Of a stretch of 64,000 nt of DNA, positions 30,782-41,293 are shown piece after piece. The stretch spans positions 500,257-564,256 of the forward strand of contig JAAOMT010000303.1 in assembly GCA_016748015.1 (NCBI GenBank). The letters are read 5' to 3'. The notes beneath the pieces were generated by a model. It saw only the letters and a program-made list of their open reading frames with translations, was not told the DNA's origin and ran no database searches. Numbering within the stretch: position 1 is the first letter of the stretch; each line of letters begins with the position of its first letter. The position numbers and the translations under genes are program-made. This DNA is from Geosiphon pyriformis. Taxonomy: Eukaryota > Glomeromycota > Glomeromycetes > Archaeosporales > Geosiphonaceae.

Positions 30782-32994
30782 CTGTTTCTATGGATTTAGA
30801 TTCTTCAGCTGTAGAACTGCTTCAGCTACTTTGTTTTTTCACTTGCTTCAATAACTTCAGAATGGTTCCAAAGTTTTTTTGATTTTTTTGATTTCCAATT
30901 CTGGATTGTATGCCTCTTTTTTTCCTGTTGGGGTAGATTTCAATGTAGTACTTTGGCTTGGTAACCTAATTTCCACCACTTCTTTTTCTTCTGAGGTGTC
31001 ACTCGGCTGTTGAGTAACTATTACTTTTTTACCTTTCTCTATTGTCACTCCAAGTTTGGCAGCAACTGCATTTAGCAGTTTTGCCATTTTATAAACCTGC
31101 TGTCTTAGTTCATCAATTTCACTCTTCCATGGTTGGTTAACTCTTTTTTTTTATTGTTCTTCCCTATTGTTCACTTGTGGACCAGATTTCTAAGTATTGT
31201 TTGGATTGGTGTTGTTCTGGTTATGGGGCAGCCATATTAGCATATGATCTTCCACCAAAGACCTTGATGTTTTCTTCTAGAACATTCCTCTTAACATACA
31301 GTTTTGCCAACCTAATATTATTGGTAACTTTCTTGGTATCTCTTTTTTTCTTCTTATGCAGGGTTGGACATTTTGAGACCAAATGTCCTACCTGGTAACA
31401 GAAGTGGCACTCTTTAGCATCAGTAGACACCCAGTGGACCAATGTGTCATCAATCACCAAGGGCTTTTTAGTGGCATTGTTGTGGTTAGTTTCACTGTTA
31501 AATCCTACATAAGCATAGCCCATTCTTGTGTAATTTTTACTAGTTCTTGGGATGAAGCAGAATCAGGCTTTGATTTGATCTAAAGTGGTGCTCAAATAGT
31601 GAGCAGTACAGTTCTGTGGTAGGCCCACCAATTTAGCTTCCCAGGTTTTTCTCTGTTTAATGATCTTTTGAGTTCCAATCATTGAGTAAATTCTGACTGC
31701 ATCTTTTCTGACCATGGTTGATCATTGATCTACAGTTCTTGTTGCTTCTTCTTGGTTGTTATATTCAACTACTGCTGATTGCCATTTGCCAGCCACTCTG
31801 ATTTGGATTTTATTGACCTCACCAAATTCTCTCATAGCAGCCCCCACCTCTCTGTCAGAGATGCCCAAGAGGATATCTCTTACTAGAACTTTTTTTGACC
31901 AGCCATTTGGATGTTGACACCATCAGTAGCCATCAAAAATGATTCAATTTCATTATTTGCCAGAATTTCTCTGGCTTGGTCTCTTCCAGCCACTTGGGAA
32001 AAATCAACTCTGATTTCTTGGTTTCTAGCCATTACAGCCCCCAAAAAGTACCTGACATCTCCCAAAAGATTGTAGATCCACCCCATTTTCTTTCCCATGA
32101 TTTTTTCAGGTATATCTAATGCTTGCACAAAAATACATGCCTTTTGGTCCCATGGACCACTGTTCTCCATCCTTCCTCCTGGTTTGTTTCTATAAGCATG
32201 GGTTTTTTGCCAAGTAACCTACTACTGTATTGTCCTGGACTTGAACTAGCCATTCTGCTTGATAGGCTTGATTCAGAGTTTTCTATGTCTTCTGTGACAT
32301 CATCTGCATTAAGTTTATCTCTGTTTGCATCAAATGGATTGTCTATTTGTTCTTTATTCTCTAATGCAGAATTTCCCCTGTTAATCCTGTCTAAAATATC
32401 AGGATTGCACTTTCTCAGAGCTGCTTCTATTTGTGCAGCTCTGTTTCTGTCTTCTTTAGGCATTTTGGATGGTCCATTCATTTTTTTCAGGGACTTTGAG
32501 ACTCCCTTTTCACCAATCTAAGCTTCCATTTGAAATTTGTTGCTATTTCCTCCTTTGTTGAATATTGGCTGCAAGACAAAGTTATTGGTTTGAACAGATG
32601 TGGTTTCGGGTAGGTTTTCTTCAGATATTTGGATAAATTTCTCAGTTAGCCCTTTTACACTTAATCTTCCAATGTGTCTGTATTTTTTGTTGGCCTTTTC
32701 CTCCAATCTGTTAGCTGTTATCAGAGAAAAGTCTGCTGCTCTCCTATGTGGAACTGTTTTTTTTGATGTGTTGGCTATTCTAAAGGGTGTATCGTCTCCA
32801 CTACTTGTGTTCACACTTCCAAATGGCCTATTGGTAGTTTCAAATCTAAATGGAGATGTAATAGGTCTGGCAGTTTCCATAGTTAATAAATTTCGTGAAT
32901 TAGTGTTAATGTCTTCTTCTTCAGCAGTGGAAGTTATGTTCTCTTCCACTTGGTATTCACTATCAATAGTCTCTACACTTGTACTTATTTGCAT
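30782..32994 (-). pseudogene. L1 ORF1 (nucleic-acid-binding protein)
   Basis: First ORF of L1, from the probable ATG at 32992-32994 (M-Q-I-S-T-S-V-E-T). Parts: Ser/Thr-rich N-terminus; a Lys/Arg-containing segment near 32700; a charged region with R-N-R-A-A-Q-I-E-A-A-L-R near 32440; a folded domain (31880-32170, W-D-Q-K-A-C-I-F-V-Q-A-L-D); and a zinc knuckle C-H-F-C-Y-Q-V-G-H-L-V-S-K-C near 31395, as in Tad-type ORF1. Then comes a Lys-rich tail (M-A-K-L-L-N-A-V-A-A-K-L-G from 31087). Stops near 32518, 32115, 31883, 31735, 31580, 31220 and 30857 interrupt it. It ends at or just before the ORF2 start at 30781, which suggests coupled translation. The longer open frame that runs up to 33150 begins in the A4 LTR and is not real. 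Confidence 0.75.
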
Positions 32995-33065
32995 GACTGT
33001 TGTCACTTTACTGTTGACATTGTTATCAGACACTTTTAAGTTTGTTGTGATAATAATAATAATAT
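32995..33065 (-). other. L1 5' leader, inner part
   Basis: 71 bp between the A4 insertion and the first good ATG of ORF1, open in frame but without another ATG. Ends in ATAT (33062-33065), one copy of the A4 target duplication. Confidence 0.6.
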
Positions 33066-33767
33066 TTTTACAGGTTGGAGTAATAAGCAAATGGATAGCA
33101 AGGGAAAACAGGATTGTAGGGTGATGGAAATAATCAAAAGGGGAATTCAACTTTAAAGAGCGAATTGAATGAGTATGGATTCAATGTGCGAGATCAGTCT
33201 CATAAAATATCTCAGTCGCTATTTTTTTCAAAGGTAACTGGAGAATCTGAAGGTAGAAGGATAGTCCATACTGTCAACAATTGATCACCACTGGTATAAT
33301 TCTATGCCTCATGTCGGTACTCTTAGAATTCAATATCAGGTATCAACTTGTGCTTTTCAGTCACGTTTATTCAAATAATCTTCAAATACTACAATTATAT
33401 ACGTCAGGAAAAGACCAACAAGTAATTTTTTATCTTTAAGATGTTCAGATATTTGAAGATAGGGAAAAGGAAATTAGTGATAAGAGAAAGATTAAGATGA
33501 AAGTTGTTATTTTATTTATTCTTGATTATTCAGATGCTTGTTATTACATGCTTTTCTAGAGCTAAGAGATTCATCATTTATATAGCAATCAAAAGTGGTC
33601 AATGATCAGATCAATGATCAGGTTATTGATCAGATCAACAGTCAGGTTAACAGTCAGGTCATTGATCAGGTCAATGATCACTTTCTAAAAATAGTATGGC
33701 TAATCATATGACATCAGTAGCTAATACATGTGATAATTAATAAGAAGTATAAGTCTCAACCATAACA
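33066..33767 (-). repeat. A4 3' LTR (subtype II)
   Basis: 702 bp; the + strand left end is degenerate (TTTTACAGG for TGTTACAGG). Seven 12-bp units (33597-33682). TATA box 33578-33584. Post-TATA segment of subtype II (TTGTTATTACATGCTTTTC). Confidence 0.88.
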
Positions 33768-34489
33768 TCATCCTCTCCAAAAAGATTGAGCTCCAGCAAA
33801 ATCAAACTATTTAGGGGATACTCTATTTGAAGGGTTTTATCTAACTCAAAACTAACTAGTTTGTTGAAGTCTTTTGTGGATAAGGTATATAAAACTTAAG
33901 GTGAAATGAGCTTTGTGTCCAAGAGACCAAATCTTTGTATAAGAGTTTTGGCTCTTCTTGCAATGGTCAAAACTCTTGGGACATCTAATCATACAATGTC
34001 CAAAATTTTCACTTGTATCTCAGAAGTTGTTTTCTTCATGAGCTTTATGTCTTCTATGATTTCACCAAGACAACCATAGAGTTTTAGTTGTCTTCCATAT
34101 GACAAGTTTTTGTCTATGGGCAAGATTTCTTTAATTGTTTTTTCAATTGTAATGGAAGGTACAAGTATTGCTGCTGTTATACTTTCCAGCAAATACTTAT
34201 CCATTTTGCTACCAATTCTTTCTCTTCTGGTAGTTATTTTCTTTGGTCTGATAACAGTATGTGTTCCACTGTTGTCAGTTATTGTAGTTTGTTTTCCAAT
34301 GGTCAGAGTAGCATTTGGATAGTTTTTAATCCAATACTCATGAAGAGTATAGAAAGCATTTTGAATGTTTTGATCCAGAAAATAATTGTTCATATTGATT
34401 GAAGATACCTCTGTTTTAGAAGTGATGCATTTATTTATATCTGATTTTTGCTGATCATTTGGGTTGGTATTACTACAACAAGTAACCAA
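33737..34489 (-). pseudogene. A4 third ORF, broken
   Basis: Same ORF as in A2 and A3. Open from 34489 to 33989, where CGA/CGT to TGA cuts it (I-V-stop-L-D-V-P-R-V). A further stop lies near 33898 (P-stop-V-L-Y). Start context again TGA-TTG-GTT with no ATG. Function unknown. Confidence 0.75.
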
Positions 34490-37400
34490 TCAGATTGTTT
34501 GTAATATTTCTTGAGTCACGTGTCATGAACAGGACGATCATTAAAGATTGTTCCAGATTGATTTTGAAGAATATAAGAACCATTGTTCAAAACTTTGTTG
34601 ACTATAAAGGGTCCTTTCCACTGGCTAGAAAATTTATCACCATAAACATTGTCTTTGTCTGAATAGTATTCTAATACCAAGTCACCAATACTTAAAGAAA
34701 GTGTTTTATAGGTTTTCTTCTTTTTAAGCTTTTCTTGAAACTGTTTTATCTTTTCAAAAGCAACTATTCATGCTTCTACCAATAAGTCAAGAATGGTACC
34801 CAGTCTTCTTTGCAAAATGTCTTTGTAATTTGTTATTGTGATTTTTTCAAAGGGTATTGTCTCAATGTCAGTTTCTATTGGTAGTGTTGCCATGCACCCA
34901 TAGAGCAGATAAAAAAGTTCATAACTTGTTATGTCATGATTCACAGTTCTATAAGCAAACAAAGCTGAAGGCAGTACTTTGTCCCATAAGTTTGTTTCTT
35001 CACTTGTTTTGGCTAAGGTTTTACACAGTGTTTTATTGAAACGTTCTACTAGGCCATTTGTTTGGGGGTGATAAGGAGAAGAAAGTTTGTGACATATTCC
35101 CATTTTTCTACAAAGTTCTTCAACCAGTGTACTGAAAAAAGCTCTTCCTCTATCAGATAAAAGTTCTTTGGGGCAGCCATGGTGATAAATGATATCTTCA
35201 TAAATGAAATTAGCAATGAAAACTGCTGTTTGATCTGGGGTGGCTCTTGTTTCTACCCACTTTGTAAGATAGTCAGTAGCTGTGATAATGTATCTGTTGC
35301 CAGAAGTTACTGTTAATGGTCCAACAACATCTATACCAATTCTGTCAAAGGGTTGGCCAACAGAGATTGGATGGATGTCTTTTTTGCGATTGGGTTTTCC
35401 TCTTCTTTGGCAGGTATCACAGGTTTTGATATACTCAGCAATGTCTTTTCCCAAGGTAGGCCAATAATAGCGAGCTAGAGTTTTATAAATTGTTTTTGTT
35501 TTTTCAAAGTGTCCAGCTAATGAATCAGTGTGCATGTTGTAGATCACAATTTCTCTTTCTTCAAATCTTATGACTCTCTGGGGGTGGTCAGGATCTTTTC
35601 TATTTCTTTTATATAATTGGTTCTGGTAGATCAAATAAAAATTTGATTGTCTGCACAAATGTTCTCTTTGCTGTCAAGTGTATTCTGGTGGGTATTGTCT
35701 TTTACCCAAAAATTCCATTAAGAGAGAGTAGTTGTCTAAGTCAATTATCGTGTTTAGGTTTGGGAGGTTGTATTGTCACTTGGTGGTAAGTCTGGAGAAA
35801 GTGTCTGTGTTTTGATGATTAGCTCTTTTATGGTGTTGAATATCATAATCGAGCTTTTTCTTGTTGTGCAGCCAAACCAAAGCTTGGTGATCTGTTACCA
35901 CCAAAAACTTCACACCAAGGAGATACTTATCCCAGTAGCTGGTAGTCCAAACTACTGCTAAGCATTCCTGCTCAATAACTAAATAGTTTTTTTCTACTGG
36001 TGTAAGGGTTCTACTGGCATAGACTATTGCATGTTCCCTGCCATCTTCATCTTTTTGTGAGAAAACAGCACCAAGTCCATAGCCAGATGCATCAGTGTGA
36101 AGGATGAAAGGTTAATCCAGATTAGAAAATAGGTTCTGTAACCAATTTTTCTTTGAGGGTTTCAAATGCTTTCTGCTAATGTGTGCCCCAATGGTAATTG
36201 ACATTTTTCCTAAGTAGCTGATTGAGTGGAGAGGCAATTTTGGAGAAATCCTTAACAAATTTGTGATAATAGGAGGCCAAACCAAGAAAAGAACATAACT
36301 CATGAACATTCATTAGTTGTCTTATGTTCTGAACTTTTTCCACTTTGGCTGGACCAGAGAAGATTCCATCTTTTGTAATAAGATGGCCAAGGAATTGGAT
36401 GGATTGTCTTCCAAAGAAAGATTTGATTGGGTTGATCTTGAGACCTGCATTTTTGAGAAGATCAAAAACCTTTTGCAAATACTTAAGGTGTTCATTCCAG
36501 GTTTTTGAGTACACCATTATATCGTCCAGATAGACCAGAACAAAGTTTTCTTTACTGATTCAAATACTTTATCCATTAAGCATTGAAAGGTGGGAGGGGC
36601 ATTGGTGAGACCAAAAGGCATGACTGTGAATTCATAGGTGCCATACTTGGTTATGAAGGCGGTTTTCTTCTGACTTTCTGAATCCATCTCTATTTGCCAA
36701 AATCCAGCAGTTAGATCAATGGTTGAGAAGAAAGCAGCACTCTTGAATTGATCTAGCATTGCATCAATTTTAGGAAGTAGGTACATGTCTCTTTCAGTAA
36801 TGGCATTTAATTGGCAATAATCGACACAGAAGCGAAGGGTTCCACCTTTCTTGGATACCACTACAACTGAGAAAGCCCATTCACTCTTGGTTTCTTGTAT
36901 GAATCCAAGATCTTTCATTCATTTTATTTCTTTCTTGATGAACTCATCATTGTGGCGATTGGATTGATATGGCTTTAGATGGATGGGGCAAGTTTCTCTG
37001 GTGGTGATAGTGTGTTGTATCACATGAGTTTGTCCAGAGGTATTACTTTCTTTTGAGATAACTGGGCTGTTTCTAGCCAGCAGATTTTCAATGTCTATTT
37101 TTCTTTCTTCTAGAGAGAGTTCTTTTTGTTCTACAACTAGTGATTGGATCTCAAGTGGTTCATTTTCAAAGAACTTTTGGACTTCTTTCAATTCTTCTCT
37201 AGGTATCAAACTGATTGGTTCCCAATTTTTGTAATAAATCAGGCATGATTTGCATTCATCACTTGGAGAATACAAAGATTGGTTGCACCAGCACCAAACA
37301 TAAGGACCATGCTACCAATAACAGTACTTGGCTTTCTTGCCAGGTTTTTGGTCAAAAGTTCTTCTAAGGATATCATAGTAGGGCCAGCAGATCAACTTGC

Positions 37401-38412
37401 CATTCACAATGATTCCCTCTCTATTAGCTTTAATATTGTCTAGTGGCTTGCCATTGCTGGTGAAGGTGGTGTAGGCAAGTTCAGCAGTTTCTTCTTGTTT
37501 TTTTTGTTCATCTTCTTCATTACTCTCTTCATTATCTGATTCCTCTGATTGCTCATCTTCTTGATTTTGTTTGGTTGCTGAAGGAGTTGTTCAATGGCGA
37601 CATTTAGCCACAATGGGTTTTTCACCCCATCTTATGGTTAGCTCACAAAGTTCATAGTTAAGTAAGACTTTTGCTTTCTTGAGCCACTCATTGCCAACAA
37701 TGATGGTGTATTCTTTAGCTTCAGAAACTTCCATGTCAGTTTCAATACTGATGCCATTGATGCGGACAGGAATAGCTTTGGCAATGCCCAGATCTTTCTT
37801 CTTGTCACCATGTACATTGGTCATTGGTTGGGTGGAAGGCTCATCAATTTTTCTGCCAATTGCTTCAAGGATGTGTTTGGCAATTACACTAACAGATAAT
37901 CCACTGTTTAGGATCAAGTCAATGAAGTAACTAGCCACTTGTGCTTTGCAAATTAGAGGAGTGACATTGCTGTTGTCAGCAAGTCCAGCTTGGCGAGGGT
38001 GTTTATTGGTCTTTGGTGTTTTCTTCTTGGGGATTAGAGATTTGCAGAGATCTTTTCTGAACTGTGGATGGGTTATTAACTGGCCAAAGGTAATGTGTGC
38101 TGGGGTTTCCATGAGATCTTTGACAACAGAATAGGGTCCAGATTTTTGTACAATTTCTGGGGGTTCCAACTTTGGAGGGTTCTTAAAAACTTTGGCTTTT
38201 GGTGGCTCATTGTTATCAGCAGTGGAAGTTGAGGCTTTGTTGGAATCTAGAACGAAATCAACCTTGGCTTTCTTCTTTTTTCTGGTTGATTCAGAAGTGT
38301 TGATTGCTAATTCATCTATGTCATGGTCATCATCAGTTAAGTTAAAAGTGAAAAAGAGGTTTTCTTCTGGTTGACTTGTACTCTCACCCTTTGGAAGTGC
38401 GCCTACCAGTTT
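34490..38412 (-). pseudogene. pol: A4 pol
   Basis: Protease L-I-L-N-S-G-L-S-V near 37910: the catalytic Asp is Asn. Cys-rich pre-RT segment near 37270-37330, broken by a TAG. RT at 36918-36517 with F-C-V-D-Y near 36825; one base is missing near 36550, so YLDD at 36521-36532 lies in another frame (36517-36176). RNase H with D-A-S-G-Y near 36085 and a stop near 36113. Integrase best preserved: 35658-34768 open for 296 codons with the zinc finger H-F-x-K...C-D-T-C-Q, core D in G-I-D-V-V-G-P-L, D in L-S-D-R-G, E in G-L-V-E-R-F, that is the full D-D-E set. CGA to TGA at 36919 and CAA to TGA near 37595. Confidence 0.87.
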
Positions 38413-38415
38413 AAA
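38370..38415 (-). promoter_or_regulatory. A4 gag-pol -1 frameshift site
   Basis: TTTAAAC on the minus strand (38409-38415), then TGG-TAG (TAG at 38403-38405), with GGCGCAC 5 nt on and GTAC-aa-GTC as a weakened partner. Confidence 0.7.
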
Positions 38416-39946
38416 AGCTGATAAACAGTGGCTTCAACTAGAGGATCCTCTCCAAAGAAATTAATGTTGGCATGGTTGGGTTTTTGATTGGGAGTATTAT
38501 TGTTAATGGGTCTATTGTTTTGATTGTCATTATTTCTGGGAACTGGAGGAGGTAAAGGAGGATTGTTGAGAAATGTCCAGTTAATTCACATCTATAACAT
38601 ACAGGAGAACCACAATTTTGCTGTCTTTGATAAGGAGGTTGCTAGAGCTGATTAAAACGTGGTTCATATCTGGGTCTTTGTGGTTGTTGGTTATCTCTAA
38701 CTGCTTGTGCCAAAGGTTCTAATAACTGGGCAAGATTGGCTGTGAGTCTATCAATTAATTGTTCATTTGGATCTTGAGTTTGGGCAGCAAAAGAGGCAGC
38801 AGCCATTTGAGGGACAGAAGCCATGACAGAAGCAGGAGCAAAAACTGGAAGTGTAGATCTCAAATGTATTCTTTGGTTGTCTTTAATTCGTTGGGCAAGT
38901 TCAATGGCCATGTCCATTGTAGGATTGTCTTTCAGGGCCAAGAGAGGCCAAAGAGCATAAGATAAATTGGTTATCAATCCTTTTGTGAAGGAATGAATCT
39001 TTTGCTCTTCTGTCCAATTTCTTCCAGAGTCTACATGCTTGATTAACTTTCTGATTGCTTTAGCATATTCAGTTACAATTTCACCAGGGCCTTGAGTTCT
39101 TCTTTCTAATTCCATGCGCCACTTGGATATCAAGATTGGGGTTCTGAACTTGTTTTCAAACTGGGTTGTGAAAGAAGTGTTGTTTTCTTCAGCATTTGCT
39201 GGCATCCATCTAATGATTCTTTGATGGGCATTAGCATCAGTTTCCTGTGAAAACCAGATAGCAGGAGAGCCTTGGAGGTAGCCACCAACAATTTGAAACT
39301 TGTATTCATCATCATATTGGTTGGCTGTAGCAGCTCTTTCAAAGTCATCCAACCATTCAATTGGATCTTGTGCATTGCCTCTGAATAATGGTAGTTGAGT
39401 GTTGTTTCTTTGCCCCAAGGCAGTTTGTATATCTTGGAGGGCAGCCAGGATGTTTGTTTGCATTGGATCTTGGGCCATTGGTTCAGGAGTTACTGTTTGT
39501 GTGGAGTGCTCTGATTCACTTGAGAAAATATCAAAAATAGGAGCAGTTTGGTAACTTTCTTTTTCTGTTTCAAAGGGGTTTTCAATTAGTTAGTGAACAG
39601 CAATTCAAATTTGGATTTGGTGATTCAGATATTCAGAATCAGGGGGCTGTTGTTCAAAGGTTGTGGAGTATAAGAGCTGATTGATGCTGGTATTTCTTTC
39701 TTCAAAATTGTCTTCAAAATAAGCTTGATCAAAGTAATAGATGGTATAAGCTGTGTAGGTTTCAGCTGAATGCTTGTTTAGGAACCAGTTCCAAAAGTCT
39801 TGAAATTGTCTACTGGATTGTTCTTCAACAGGGAAACAGATCAAGCAGGAGGGCAGAGGATTGAGTTCAATAAACTTTAGGTCGTTTCTGTTGTGTGTTG
39901 TAAAGTGTTCTTCTGATTGCTGTGGCAAGTATGAATAATCACTCAT
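38403..39946 (-). pseudogene. gag: A4 gag
   Basis: Start ATG at 39944-39946 (M-S-D-Y-S-Y-L-P-Q-Q). Open 39946-39605 and 39478-38642 (278 codons). The latter covers the whole capsid-like part: E-W-L-D-D-F-E-R-A-A near 39355, W-R-M-E-L-E-R-R near 39110, and A-L-W-P-L-L-A-L-K near 38950. Breaks: TGG to TGA near 39604, stops near 39590, CAG to TAG at 38642, and a deletion near 38570 that damages the zinc knuckle (C-Y-R-C-E-L-T-G-H-F then a frameshift). One of the better gag copies. Confidence 0.87.
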
Positions 39947-39975
39947 ACAATGAGAAAATAAGTGAATTTTGACAA

Positions 39976-39992
39976 CCTCACAGGAAGCACCA
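39976..39992 (-). other. A4 primer-binding site
   Basis: Sense TGGTGCTTCCTGTGAGG, one C-to-T difference from the family consensus, 6 nt from the LTR. Confidence 0.75.
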
Positions 39993-39998
39993 CTTTTA

Positions 39999-40711
39999 TG
40001 TTATGGGTTGGAGTAACAAGCTAACAGATAGCAAGGGAGAACAGGATTGTAGGGTGATAGAAATAATCAAAGGGGAATTCAACTTTAAAGAGTGAATTGA
40101 ATGAGTATGGATTTAATGTGCGAGATCAGTCTCATAAAATATCTCAGTCACTATTCTTTTCAAAGATAATTAGGGAATCTGAAGGTAGAGGGATAGTCCG
40201 TACTGTCAACAATTGATCACCACTGGTATAATTCTATGTCTCACATTGGCACTCTTAGAATTCAATATCAGGTATCAACTTGTGCTTTTCAGTCATGTTT
40301 ATTCAAATAATCTTTAAATGCTACAATTATATATGTCAGGAAAAGGCCAACAAGTAATTTTTTATCTTTAAAATGTTCAGATACTTGAAGGTAGGGAAAG
40401 GGAAATTAGTGATAAGAGAAGGATTGAGATGAAAGTTGTTATTTTATTTATTCTTGATTATTCAGATGCTTGTTATTACATGCTTTTCTACAGCTAAGAG
40501 ATTCATCACTTATATAGCTATCAAAAGTGGTCAATGATCAGGTCAATGATCAGGTCATTGATCAGGTCATTGATCAGATCAACAGTCAGGTCAACGGTCA
40601 GGTTATTGATTAGGTCAATGATCACTTTCTAAAAATAGTATGGCTAATCATATGATATCAGTAGCTAATACATGTGATAATTAATAAGAAGTATAGGTCT
40701 CAACTGTAACA
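39999..40711 (-). repeat. A4 5' LTR (subtype II)
   Basis: 713 bp, + strand TGTTATGGG...CTGTAACA. Eight 12-bp units (40529-40624), TATA box about 40509-40518, subtype II post-TATA segment. Confidence 0.9.
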
Positions 40712-40816
40712 ATATATTTCAGTTAAAGGTTTCTTTGCAAAAACTTATTTTTCAAATTTGAGGCATATTAAATTGTGTGGTAGCAGTTAAAGAGAGAAAA
40801 AAAGTTTTTTTTTTTC
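40712..40816 (-). other. L1 5' end
   Basis: 105 bp between A4 and the right target duplication of L1. Minus-strand start has an A tract and then CTTTTTTTCTCTC. No ORF. Taken as the 5' UTR or promoter end of L1. Confidence 0.65.
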
Positions 40817-40827
40817 CAAAGGATGCA
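40817..40827. repeat. Target-site duplication of LINE L1, right copy
   Basis: caaaggatgca, identical to 1077-1087, about 39.7 kb away. A1 gag resumes here in + orientation. Confidence 0.85.
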
Positions 40828-41286
40828 TCTAGGATCCACACTTCCAGTTTTTGCTTCTGCTTCTGTTATGGCTCCTGCTTCCCAAATGGCTGCTACCTCT
40901 TTTGCTGCCCAAACTCAAGACCCAAATGAACAGTTAATAGATAGACTTACAGCTAATCTTGCCCAGCTATTAGAACCATTGGCCCAAGCAGTTAGAGAGA
41001 ATTAACAACCCCAAAGACCCAGATTTGAACCCTGTTTCAATCAGCCCCAACAACCACCATATCAAAGACAGCAAAATCATGGCCCACCTGTGTGTTATCA
41101 TTGTGGACTAACTGGACATTTCTCAAGAAACTGCAACAATCCTTCATTGCCCCTTCCAGCTCCTAGAAACAATGACAATCAAAACAACAAAACTATTAAC
41201 AATAATGTTCCCAACCAAAGAACCAATCATGCCAACATCAATTTCTTTGGAGAGGATCTCCTAGTTGAAGCCACTGTTTATTAGTC

Positions 41287-41293
41287 TTTAAAC
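41287..41293 (+). promoter_or_regulatory. A1 -1 frameshift site TTTAAAC
   Basis: T-TTA-AAC in the gag frame, then TAG-TAG; downstream GGCGCAC and GTACAAGCC as a weak stem. Confidence 0.65.

Larger units (their letters stand above)
33066..40711 (-). mobile_element. Element A4 (Ty3/gypsy family A)
   Basis: 7646-bp copy, sense minus, inserted in the L1 5' leader with duplication ATAT (33062-33065 and 40712-40715). Both LTRs are subtype II. Gag, pol and third ORF are all present but carry stops and a few frameshifts. Confidence 0.92.
1088..40816 (-). mobile_element. LINE L1 (Tad-like non-LTR element), full nested span
   Basis: A non-LTR retrotransposon on the minus strand, inserted in A1 gag and flanked by an 11-bp duplication. 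Without later inserts, about 6.7 kb remains: 1088-2234, 27580-33065 and 40712-40816. The order in sense is 5' region, ORF1 with a zinc knuckle, ORF2 with APE endonuclease, RT, RNase H and a Cys/His C-terminal motif, 3' tail and poly(A). The layout fits the fungal Tad-like group; this is family knowledge, not a search. A2 and A4 are inserted in it. L2 at 50251-62660 shows that at least about 0.6 kb of RNase H coding sequence is missing at the A2 junction. Confidence 0.85.

Noticed and set aside
32995-33150. Longer N-terminus for L1 ORF1 reaching 33150
   Set aside because: The extra codons come from the A4 LTR read through the junction; the true L1 upstream sequence is at 40712-40816.
33597-33682. 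Regular 12-bp repeats that could suggest a CRISPR array or satellite
   Set aside because: Units are tandem without spacers, imperfect, and always at the same place in an LTR before a TATA box. Eukaryotic context.
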